From contig NZ_CP084469.1 in the NCBI RefSeq assembly GCF_020405205.1, forward strand, positions 3,410,001 to 3,474,000: a stretch of DNA of 64,000 bases, written 5' to 3'. The stretch is from Natrinema salinisoli (GTDB lineage Archaea; Halobacteriota; Halobacteria; Halobacteriales; Natrialbaceae). The position numbers and the translations under genes are program-made. The notes under the pieces are model-generated. The model saw nothing but the letters and a program-made list of their open reading frames with translations. It was not told where the DNA came from and made no database searches. Of this stretch, positions 43,849-51,339 are shown piece after piece; within the stretch, counting starts at the first letter, position 1; every line of letters begins with the position of its first letter.

Positions 43849-44997
43849 GTGACACCAGCGACTGTGCGAAGTTACACTATTACGGAAATCTGGGATATCC
43901 CGATTCGAATCAACACGTCGTTGTTGATCTTCCTCCCGATCCTCGCGTGGCTCATCGGAAGCGGGCAGCAGATCGAACTGTACGCCGGGTTCATCGACGG
44001 ACTCACCGGCGCCGGATTCGACCTCTCACGTCTCGGCGCCGAGACGACGCGGTGGCTCATCGGCATCACGGCAGCGGTCGGGCTGTTCGTGAGCGTCACG
44101 CTGCACGAACTGGGCCACTCGTGGGTCGCGCTACGATACGACATCGAGATCGAGTCGATCACCCTGTGGATCCTCGGCGGCATCGCGTCGCTGAAGACCC
44201 TGCCCAAGGAGTGGGACCGCGAGTTCTGGATCGCCATCGCCGGCCCCATCACGAGCGTCCTCGTCGCCGCCGTCTGTTACGCCGCCGTTCTCGTCGTGCC
44301 GGACTCCCTGCAGGTCACCCGGTTCGTCCTCGGGTATCTGGCGATCACGAATCTACTCCTCGCGGGATTCAACCTCCTCCCCGCGTTCCCGATGGACGGC
44401 GGGCGCATCTTCCGCGCCCTCCTGGCTCGTTCCCGTCCCTACGGGAGCGCGACGCGGATCGCGGCGCGAGTCGGCGTCCTCTTCGCGTTCCTGTTCGCTA
44501 TCGTCGGGGTTCTCAACTTCCAGCTCATTCTCCTCCTCCTCGCCTTCTTCATCTACGGCGCGGCGACCACGGAATCGCGAACCGTCCTCCTCGACGAACT
44601 GCTCGAGGGAATCACGATCGGCGACATCATGACCAGGGAGCCCGCGACGGTCTCGGCCGACGCGACGATCGAGGAGTTCGGCGACCAGCTGCTTCGAGAT
44701 CGCCACTCCGTTCACCTCGTCACGGACGCAAGCGGGGCGGTCGTCGGCGTCGTCACGCTCGAGGATCTCCGGACGGCGCGCGGGAACGACCGAGGATCGA
44801 CCCGCATCGAGGCGGTTATGCAGGACGTCCCGCGTATCGAATCGACTGCCGACGCCTTCGACACGCTCCCCGTGGTGAACCAGTCCGGGAACGTACTCGT
44901 CGAGGAGGCCGGGGAGATCGTCGGTGTCCTCTCGCAATCCGATTACGCGCACGCTATGACGATTCGACGCGGCTTTCAGAGTTCTATCGGCGCGTAG
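43849..44997 (+). CDS. M50-family site-2-type membrane protease with CBS domains
   Basis: A 382-residue intramembrane zinc metalloprotease. The active-site HELGH (86-90, in SVTLHELGHSWVALRYDIEIESI) and the third metal-ligand motif NLLPAFPMDGGRIFRALLARSR lie in about six transmembrane helices. Residues about 255-375 contain two CBS domains (GDIMTREPATVSADATIEEFGDQLL and MQDVPRIESTADAFDTLPVVNQSG), which usually bind adenine nucleotides and control activity. It should cleave membrane-anchored substrates, possibly anti-regulators. GTG 43849 is used; GTG 43864 (VRSYTITEIWDIP) is equally likely. Confidence 0.9.
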   Translation: MTPATVRSYTITEIWDIPIRINTSLLIFLPILAWLIGSGQQIELYAGFIDGLTGAGFDLSRLGAETTRWLIGITAAVGLFVSVTLHELGHSWVALRYDIEIESITLWILGGIASLKTLPKEWDREFWIAIAGPITSVLVAAVCYAAVLVVPDSLQVTRFVLGYLAITNLLLAGFNLLPAFPMDGGRIFRALLARSRPYGSATRIAARVGVLFAFLFAIVGVLNFQLILLLLAFFIYGAATTESRTVLLDELLEGITIGDIMTREPATVSADATIEEFGDQLLRDRHSVHLVTDASGAVVGVVTLEDLRTARGNDRGSTRIEAVMQDVPRIESTADAFDTLPVVNQSGNVLVEEAGEIVGVLSQSDYAHAMTIRRGFQSSIGA

Positions 44998-45102
44998 CGA
45001 ACCCGTTCGAGGGTGCGACGGATTCCGCGACGCTGAGGGTCTTCGGTTCGCGTGCCGGCCGACTTCGGGACGATCCTCTCGGCGGGTTCGGTCCCGACCG
45101 CT

Positions 45103-45141
45103 CTTTAAGTGTCTCTGGTCACAAGGTGAAGCTACGAAGGG
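45103..45141 (+). repeat. 39-base TATA-containing repeat, copy 2
   Basis: Same element as at 43621-43659, with GGTGAAGCTACGAAGGG at its right end. It ends 55 bases before the nucleotidyltransferase ATG at 45197, so here it could act as that gene's promoter with a leader of about 60 bases. Confidence 0.85.
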
Positions 45142-45196
45142 CATTCGGCACGCCGGTCTTCTCGCAGTTCCGTTTCCGACGACTCGAGCCACGGCC

Positions 45197-46117
45197 ATGT
45201 CTCCCGTTCCGAATCGCGTCCACCGGACCGTCGACGAGCACCTGACGGCGATCGAACGCGAGTACGACGTCGCGGTCGTGCTCGCGGTCGCCCGCGGGAG
45301 CCACGCCTGGGGCGCGGCGAGTCCCGACAGCGACTACGACGTCGGGTTCGTCTTCGTCCCGACCGATCTGCGCCGGTACGCCCATCTCGAGAGGCCACCC
45401 GAAACCATCGTCGCAGACCGCGGCGAGTTCGAGTACCAGGGCTGGGACGTCCGGACGTTCGCGCGCTTGCTTGCCGACTCGAACGAAGGTGCGATCGACA
45501 TGTTGCGAAGTCCGATTCGCTATCGCCTCGCGTACGACCCCGCCGACCTCGTCGACTACCTCGAGCGAACGTACAACCCGATCGACCTGTATCACACGTG
45601 GCGCGGGATCGCGACGAACAACTACCGCAAGTACGTCTCGCACCACCTGGTCCGCACCGACGATGAGATCTTCCCGATCGTCGAGGCAGACGCGGACGCG
45701 TACACCGTCGAAACGGAGGACGGAACGACGACGGTGCCGACCGACGACGACCGGTTCAGCGAGACCCAGACGAAACCGACGGTGAAGCGAAACCTGACCA
45801 TCTGTCGGGCGGCCATGTTCACGTACTACCTCCTGGAAACCGGGGAACGCGGCGCACACGAGTTACCGGCCCTCGACTTCGAGACGTTCCTGACCGAGCA
45901 AGCGCCCGCAGTCTTCGACGCCGACCGAATCGACCGCGCTCGCGGGTTGCTCGAGCGCAAGCGGGCGGGCGAGGGCGATGTCACCGTCGGCGACGCCGTA
46001 GGCCGCGAGTTCGCACACCCGCCACGAGCGATCGATCCGGACGTACACGCTCGAGCCGGGCCCGATACCGAACGGCTGGACGACTTCATCGACGAGCTGA
46101 TCGAGGCCGTCCGGTAG
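45197..46117 (+). CDS. Polymerase-beta-fold nucleotidyltransferase (COG3541-like)
   Basis: A 306-residue protein with a nucleotidyltransferase core: RGSHAWGAASPDSDYDVGFVFV carries the GS motif and the two aspartates that bind metal. YHTWRGIATNNYRKYV and KPTVKRNLTICRAAMFTYYLLETGERG follow in the helical part, as in the predicted nucleotidyltransferases of COG3541, some of which occur in RNA-repair gene clusters. The substrate is unknown. It is flanked on both sides by copies of the 39-base repeat (45103-45141 and 46146-46184). Confidence 0.85.
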   Translation: MSPVPNRVHRTVDEHLTAIEREYDVAVVLAVARGSHAWGAASPDSDYDVGFVFVPTDLRRYAHLERPPETIVADRGEFEYQGWDVRTFARLLADSNEGAIDMLRSPIRYRLAYDPADLVDYLERTYNPIDLYHTWRGIATNNYRKYVSHHLVRTDDEIFPIVEADADAYTVETEDGTTTVPTDDDRFSETQTKPTVKRNLTICRAAMFTYYLLETGERGAHELPALDFETFLTEQAPAVFDADRIDRARGLLERKRAGEGDVTVGDAVGREFAHPPRAIDPDVHARAGPDTERLDDFIDELIEAVR

Positions 46118-46145
46118 CCCGCGCCGCCCGTCGACCCGCGTCGCC

Positions 46146-46184
46146 GTTTAAGTGCTTCTGGTCACAAGGTAGAGCTACGAAGGG
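46146..46184 (+). repeat. 39-base TATA-containing repeat, copy 3
   Basis: Begins GTTTAAGTGCTTCTGGTCAC and ends AAGGTAGAGCTACGAAGGG. It differs from copies 1 and 2 at only a few positions. It lies 158 bases before the RNA polymerase epsilon gene, downstream of the nucleotidyltransferase. Confidence 0.85.
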
Positions 46185-46341
46185 CTTTTGCGGAGTCGAT
46201 CACACCGAGCAGAGACCGGTAGCCCCGGGTTTCCTCGGAGCTCACCGACAGCACCATACCTGTTAGAACGGCTGTCAGTCCAGTTAATCGGCCACTGAAC
46301 GGAGCGAGCCTTTTTCACTCTCCCCCTCTCAGCGACAACTG

Positions 46342-47112
46342 ATGCAAGACGACGGTGCCGATCCTGGTCCAGCGTCCGAGCGAGCGTCGGCCGTCGGAGA
46401 CGGTATCGAACCCGATTCCGACGGTGAGCGGCGTCTCGAGGCCCGGCCCGGGTCCGGGTCGCTCTCGCGGGCGGACGTCCAGCGCGATTCGACAGTCCGC
46501 CGGTGGGGCGTCGTCACGCCGAGCGCGACGGTCATCGGTCGCGCGGACTCGCCCGAGGCGGACCTCTCCGAGAGCGTGCGCCGCCTCCACGACGAACAGC
46601 ACGCGGCGACGCCCGGCTACAGCGAGCGGGCCCACCACCTCGACCGGCTCCGGACGACGCAGGCGCTGTGTAACGCCCTCGAGGTGACGCCGTGGCAGCG
46701 AGACCTCGCGCTGGGTGTCATGGACGAGATCGATCTCACCGAGTTCGGCAGCCAGCGGGCGATCCCGAAGGTGGCGCTGGTGGTGATCCGCCACGTCGTC
46801 GACGTCGACCGCCAGCAGTACTTCGGGCTCGACGATATCGATGCGCAGGAACTCTCGGCCGATCGGATGGAGGACCTGTTCGCCCGGTATCGGGCCCACG
46901 ACATCACCGACGAGGAGGGGTTCAAGCGGCTCGCGGCCGAGTACGGGCTGGACACGACGAGTCTGAACCGACTTCGTCGCGTCCTCAAGTCACAACTCGA
47001 CGACGAACTGCCGGCCTACGGGCGCAACCCGTATCGGGATCCGAACCTCCCGGACGTGACCGAGTCGGACACCAGCGCCGCCGATGCGGCCGCCACTGGG
47101 ACCGAGAGCTGA
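46342..47112 (+). CDS. rpoeps: Haloarchaeal DNA-directed RNA polymerase subunit epsilon
   Basis: A 256-residue protein resembling the haloarchaea-specific protein annotated as RNA polymerase subunit epsilon. Recognisable parts are DVQRDSTVRRWGVVTPSATVIGRADSPEADLSESVRRLHDEQH, RTTQALCNALEVTPWQRDLALGVMDEIDLTEFGSQRAIPKVALVVIRHVVDVDR and the C-terminal AEYGLDTTSLNRLRRVLKSQL. The middle also resembles a cyclin-like helical repeat, as in TFB-like proteins. Residues 1-45 and the C-terminal tail are disordered and acidic. Membership in the polymerase is family knowledge; its role is little studied. Confidence 0.75.
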   Translation: MQDDGADPGPASERASAVGDGIEPDSDGERRLEARPGSGSLSRADVQRDSTVRRWGVVTPSATVIGRADSPEADLSESVRRLHDEQHAATPGYSERAHHLDRLRTTQALCNALEVTPWQRDLALGVMDEIDLTEFGSQRAIPKVALVVIRHVVDVDRQQYFGLDDIDAQELSADRMEDLFARYRAHDITDEEGFKRLAAEYGLDTTSLNRLRRVLKSQLDDELPAYGRNPYRDPNLPDVTESDTSAADAAATGTES

Positions 47113-47199
47113 GTTCCGATCGTCTCCACCGCGTTTCTCGTCTTCGTGGTCCCCTGCCGGTGACCGGCGACTTTTCCGTATTAGGTTCCTACTATCCCC

Positions 47200-47853
47200 A
47201 TGGCTAACGCTGACACCGGATCGACGCCGGCGACGACCGATCGCATCGAAATTTACGCCGACTACGTCTGCCCGTTCTGTTATCTCGGCACGCGCTCGCT
47301 CGAGCAGTACCGCGAGGGGCGCGACGAGCCGCTGGACGTCGAGTGGCACCCCTTCGACCTCCGTAGCGGGAAGCGGAACGCGGACGGCTCGATCGACCAC
47401 GACGCCGACGACGGCAAGGGCGACGAGTACTACGAGCAGGCGAGACAGAACGTCCGCCGGCTGCAGGAGGAGTACGGCGTCGAGATGGCCCAAGAGATCG
47501 CGACCGACGTCGACTCGTTGAACGCGCAGGTCGCCTCGTGGTACGTCAAGCAGGAGTACCCCGAGCAGTGGGCGGAATTCGACGAGTCGATCTACACGGC
47601 GCTCTGGCAGGACGGACGCGACATCGGCGACGTCGAGGTCCTGGCCGACCTCGCGGCGGACGCCGATCTCCCCGTCGACGAGATCCGCGACGCGGTCGCG
47701 GACGACGGCATCCGAGCGGAACTCGAGGACAGGTTCGCCGAGGCTCAACAGAAGGGGATCACCGGCGTGCCGACGTTCGTCTCGGACGGCCACGCCGCCC
47801 GGGGCTCGGTCCCGCCGGAACACCTCGAGCGACTCGTCGAGGGCGACCGGTAG
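47200..47853 (+). CDS. DsbA-family oxidoreductase (FrnE-like)
   Basis: A 217-residue thioredoxin-fold protein with an inserted helical domain. The active site is CPFC (Cys24 and Cys27 in YADYVCPFCYLGTRSLEQY), and the cis-proline loop is GITGVPTFVSDGHAARGSVPPEHL. This matches FrnE-type DsbA proteins, cytoplasmic thiol-disulfide enzymes related to 2-hydroxychromene-2-carboxylate isomerase. No signal peptide is present. It may act in disulfide handling or glutathione-like chemistry. Confidence 0.9.
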   Translation: MANADTGSTPATTDRIEIYADYVCPFCYLGTRSLEQYREGRDEPLDVEWHPFDLRSGKRNADGSIDHDADDGKGDEYYEQARQNVRRLQEEYGVEMAQEIATDVDSLNAQVASWYVKQEYPEQWAEFDESIYTALWQDGRDIGDVEVLADLAADADLPVDEIRDAVADDGIRAELEDRFAEAQQKGITGVPTFVSDGHAARGSVPPEHLERLVEGDR

Positions 47854-47878
47854 GGGACCGGTCGAGTATCGAGACCGC

Positions 47879-48715
47879 TCACTCGAGTTTGTCGAGTCCG
47901 TCGAAGAAGTTCGCCTGCGGGCCGACGAGCCTGACCGGCTCCGCCGCGAGTGAGACGGAGACCGTCGCAGGCAGTTCGAGTCGCTGTCGATTGCGTCCGT
48001 CGCTGATCGCGTAGCCGGCCTCGGCTCCGGAGACGGTGAGGACGAGTTCGGTATCCGGTTCGACGACCAGCGGCGGCATCGAGTCGGTCGCGGCCATCTG
48101 CGTGACGACGAGCGCCTCGGCCCCGGGGTGAACCAGCGGTCCGCCCTCGCTCAAGTTGTAGGCGGTCGAGCCCGTCGGCGTGGCGACGAGAACGCCGTCC
48201 GCGTGGCTCTCGACGTATTGTTGTCCGTCGACCTGGACCTCGATAGTCGCCCCGCCGCCGTTCCCCCGTCGCGGCCCGTGAACGACGACCTCGTTGAGTG
48301 CGGGCTCGAGCGTCCAGTCCGCGTCGACGCCGCTCGCTTGCAGCCGCGACAGTTCGCGTTCCGGGAGGCTTCCCCGTTCGGCGAGTTCGTCCGCGAGGTC
48401 GGTGACGACGCCGAGCGCGTCGGCGGGAGCGACGGCGTTGAGAAAGCCGACTTCGCCGAGGTTGACCCCGAGGATCGGCGTCGACCCGACTTCTCGGGCG
48501 ACGAACAACAGCGTTCCGTCGCCGCCGATACTCACGACGAGGTCGCGACCCGCCATCGCGGCGACCGGGACGGCGGTCGCGTCGATCGCACCGCCGGTCG
48601 ACTCGTCGACGACGACACTCGCTCCGTCGCGCTCGAGGGCGTCGACGAGGTCGACGGCCAGCGCCTGTGCATGCTCGTTGTCACGTTGGGCGACGATTCC
48701 GACGGCGACGTCCAT
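47879..48715 (-). CDS. nadK: NAD kinase
   Basis: A 278-residue NAD kinase. The GGDGT motif is at residues 64-68 (VVSIGGDGTLLFVAREV), followed by GVNLGEVGFLNAV, LNEVVVHG and the second signature ADGVLVATPTGSTAYNLSEGGPLVHP. It phosphorylates NAD to NADP with ATP or polyphosphate. No fused inositol-phosphatase domain is present, unlike some archaeal forms. NAD synthesis genes (nadE, nadABC) lie 6-14 kb further on. Confidence 0.93.
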   Translation of the reverse strand: MDVAVGIVAQRDNEHAQALAVDLVDALERDGASVVVDESTGGAIDATAVPVAAMAGRDLVVSIGGDGTLLFVAREVGSTPILGVNLGEVGFLNAVAPADALGVVTDLADELAERGSLPERELSRLQASGVDADWTLEPALNEVVVHGPRRGNGGGATIEVQVDGQQYVESHADGVLVATPTGSTAYNLSEGGPLVHPGAEALVVTQMAATDSMPPLVVEPDTELVLTVSGAEAGYAISDGRNRQRLELPATVSVSLAAEPVRLVGPQANFFDGLDKLE

Positions 48716-48943
48716 CGTCGGCGGCTACCCGCCCCGCCGTCAAAAACCCACGCTTGTCCGGCCGACAGCAACAAAGTTAATCGGGATGGAGTGACTCCGG
48801 TCACGTGAACGATCGCGACGACCTCGTCGCAGTGTCCAGTATGGCTTCCGTCCACCCGCGTCTCCCCGTCGTCGTACCGTCGCTGGCGGCGGAGAGGGAC
48901 CCGTGCGTTTTCGCTCCGTCCCGGCTACCCGCGGGTGATCGCC

Positions 48944-50053
48944 GTGAGTGACGACGGCGACTGGTTCGAAGACGCGCTCGAGGGCGAAGACGCGAGCGAT
49001 GCGGACGAGGAGACGGACGGTGACGAGGAGTGGACCGAGTTTCCGCGCGACGACGATCCCTCGGATACTGCGGAGAGCGCCGATTCCGATGGGCCGCCCG
49101 ACGGTGGTGCTCCGGCAACCGAACAGCAGGACGAGTTGCCGTCCGAGGAGGACGGAACGGCGACTCCCGACGACGCCGAGGACGACTCCCTGTTCGACGA
49201 GGGCTTCGGCTCGGCACTGCAGGACGTCGAGACACCCGCGATCGACGACGAAGACGGTGCTGACGGCCCGGTAGCGGGCCCCGAAGGGTTCGACGACCTC
49301 GATTTCGTCCTCGAGGGGAGTGACGAACCCGACTTCGACGAGGAGATCGACTCCGAACTGCCCCGCCTCGATCTCGGCATCGACGGCCTCGACCGGATGA
49401 TTCAGGGCGGCGTTCCCGAGCGCTCGCTGATCGTCGCGATGGGCAGCGCCGGGACCGGCAAGACCACGTTCGGCCTCCAGTTTCTCCACCACGGCCTCGA
49501 GCAAGGCGAGCGTGCGGTGTTCATCACGCTCGAGGAGAGTCGCGACCGGGTCATCAACAGTGCGACCGAGAAGGGCTACGCGTTCGACGAGTACGTCGAC
49601 GACGGCGAGTTGGCCGTCGTCGACGTCGATCCCATCGAGATGGCCAACAGTCTGGCGTCGATCCGCAACGAACTCCCCGCGCTCGTCGAGGAATTCGACG
49701 CCTCGCGGCTCGTGCTGGACTCCGTCTCCTTGCTCGAGATGATGTACGAGGACCGGGCGAAACGGCGGAACGAAATCTACGATTTCTCCCGGAGCCTGAA
49801 AGAGGCGGGCGTTACCGCGCTGTTGACCAGCGAGGCGTCGGAGGAGACGCCCTACGCCTCGCGATACGGAATCGTCGAGTATCTCACGGACGCCGTCTTC
49901 GTCCTGCAGTACGTCCGGCCCGATGACTTCCGCGAGACCCGGCTCGCGATCGAGATTCAGAAGATCCGAGATGCGAACCACTCTCGGGAAAAGAAGCCCT
50001 ACGAGATCACGAACGAGGGAATTTCGGTCTATCAGCAGGCGAATCTGTTCTAG
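48944..50053 (+). CDS. KaiC-like RecA-superfamily ATPase with long acidic N-terminus
   Basis: A 369-residue protein. Residues 1-140 are a low-complexity Asp/Glu-rich tract, probably disordered (DDGDWFEDALEGEDASDADEETDGDEE onwards). Residues about 145-369 are a KaiC/RAD55-like ATPase: LDLGIDGLDRMIQGGVPERSLIVAMGSAGTGKTTFGLQFLHHGL (Walker A at about 167-175), FITLEESRDRVI with catalytic glutamates, and the Walker-B-like strand ASRLVLDSVSLLEMM. Such single-domain KaiC proteins are regulatory ATPases in haloarchaea (gas vesicles, archaella). The GTG at 48944 (VSDDGDWF) is preferred over GTG 48935. Confidence 0.85.
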   Translation: MSDDGDWFEDALEGEDASDADEETDGDEEWTEFPRDDDPSDTAESADSDGPPDGGAPATEQQDELPSEEDGTATPDDAEDDSLFDEGFGSALQDVETPAIDDEDGADGPVAGPEGFDDLDFVLEGSDEPDFDEEIDSELPRLDLGIDGLDRMIQGGVPERSLIVAMGSAGTGKTTFGLQFLHHGLEQGERAVFITLEESRDRVINSATEKGYAFDEYVDDGELAVVDVDPIEMANSLASIRNELPALVEEFDASRLVLDSVSLLEMMYEDRAKRRNEIYDFSRSLKEAGVTALLTSEASEETPYASRYGIVEYLTDAVFVLQYVRPDDFRETRLAIEIQKIRDANHSREKKPYEITNEGISVYQQANLF

Positions 50054-50171
50054 CCCTCGTCGCGCCACCGTTCCAGCGAGTGGCCGCGACAGCGCGTTTC
50101 AGTCCAGTAAGGGACACTTATCGGCGCGTTCATGGCCCATACTTTTGCGGACAGGTGTCCGATTGATCCGC

Positions 50172-50411
50172 ATGGCGCAACGGACGACAGCCGACGAGAC
50201 ACTGCCGCGAGAGGAACTCGCCGCGTACTTTCAGGACCTCGCGAGGGAGTTCGAGGGCGAGGACGAGGAGGTGATCGTTCCGGTCGGGAACAAGAACGTG
50301 TCACTCAGCCCGCCTCACAACATCGACGTCTCGGTCGAGGTCGTCGAACGCTCGTCGATGCTCCGGGGGAACCGTGAAACAGTCGAGATCGAACTGAGCT
50401 GGAAACCCTAA
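50172..50411 (+). CDS. Amphi-Trp domain protein
   Basis: A 79-residue haloarchaeal protein that matches the small amphi-Trp domain. The N-terminal amphipathic helix (TADETLPREELAAYFQDLAREFEG) is followed by a beta sheet (EVIVPVGNKNVSLSPPHNIDVSVEVVERS) and ends with the typical ETVEIELSWKP, whose tryptophan gives the family its name. Its function is not known. The stop is one base before the next gene's ATG, so the two are probably co-transcribed. Confidence 0.8.
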   Translation: MAQRTTADETLPREELAAYFQDLAREFEGEDEEVIVPVGNKNVSLSPPHNIDVSVEVVERSSMLRGNRETVEIELSWKP

Positions 50412-50412
50412 C

Positions 50413-50775
50413 ATGGCCGCCGCGGACTCCATCCTCATCTTCGTCCTGAGTCTGATCGTGGGAACGATCGGCATCCTCGCGGGTGCGCGGCTCGTGCTGG
50501 ACAGGGACGCGAGCTTCGTCAACGCGGCGGTGACCGCCCTGATCGGTGCGGCCGCCTGGGCGATCACGAGCTTTTTCGTCGGCTGGATCCCAATTCTGGG
50601 CGTGGTGTTGATGCTGATCATCTGGGTCGGCGTCATCAACTGGCGCTACCCCGGCGGCTGGGGATCCGCGGCCGCGATCGGCTTCGTCGCCTGGATCGTC
50701 GCAGTCGGCATCCTCTACGCGCTCGCGGTAGTCGGCTTCGTCACGCCCGACGCGCTCGGCATTCCGGGCGTCTAG
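50413..50775 (+). CDS. Small four-helix membrane protein, function unknown
   Basis: A 120-residue protein made almost wholly of hydrophobic helices: SILIFVLSLIVGTIGILAGARLVL, FVNAAVTALIGAAAWAITSFFVGWIPILGVVLMLIIWVGVINW, then WGSAAAIGFVAWIVAVGILYALAVVGFV. It begins one base after the amphi-Trp gene, suggesting joint expression. No catalytic or binding motif is evident. Confidence 0.7.
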   Translation: MAAADSILIFVLSLIVGTIGILAGARLVLDRDASFVNAAVTALIGAAAWAITSFFVGWIPILGVVLMLIIWVGVINWRYPGGWGSAAAIGFVAWIVAVGILYALAVVGFVTPDALGIPGV

Positions 50776-50854
50776 GCCGACCCCGGACTTCCCATCGGGC
50801 GAGAACGTGGGGAACCGCTTTGGTCGTTCGCTCGAGTGATCCGAGTAGCCAACG

Positions 50855-51271
50855 ATGTACGAGACGATCCTGTTCCCGACGGACGGCAGCGACCACGCGG
50901 CGACCGTTGCGGACCACGCGATCGATATCGCAGCCACGAGGGACGCGACGCTCCACGTTCTCTCGGTCGTCGACGACCGCGCCTTTCTGGTTCTCGACGA
51001 CGAACGCATCGAACGAGTCCGCGATGACCTCCGAACGAGCGCCCACGAGGCGGCGACCCGTGCCGCCGACCACGGTATCGAGACGACGACGGCGGTCGAC
51101 ACCGGCAACCCGGTCGAGTGTATCCTCGATTCCGCCGCGACGGTCGACGCCGACCTGATCGTCATGGGAACCAGCGGCGACGAGTACGAACGGAACGTCG
51201 TCGGAAGCGTCTCCCAGCGCGTCGTCCGTGACGCGCCCGTTCCCGTTACGACCGTCGGTCCCGACGTTTGA
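50855..51271 (+). CDS. Universal stress protein (UspA family)
   Basis: A 138-residue single-domain Usp with the N-terminal MYETILFPTDGSDHAATVADHAIDIA and the ATP-binding loop VMGTSGDEYERNVVGSVSQRVVRDAPVPVTTV. The last segment follows the G-x2-G-x9-G-[ST] pattern, but the middle is partly replaced (MGTSGDEYERNVVGSVS), so nucleotide binding is likely rather than certain. It stands alone between small membrane-protein genes. Confidence 0.93.
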   Translation: MYETILFPTDGSDHAATVADHAIDIAATRDATLHVLSVVDDRAFLVLDDERIERVRDDLRTSAHEAATRAADHGIETTTAVDTGNPVECILDSAATVDADLIVMGTSGDEYERNVVGSVSQRVVRDAPVPVTTVGPDV

Positions 51272-51339
51272 TCGGGTCGGACGCCGTCGAGAACCGTCAC
51301 GGATGGTTTGATATGGTCTCCGTGGGTAGTGAGTAGGAG

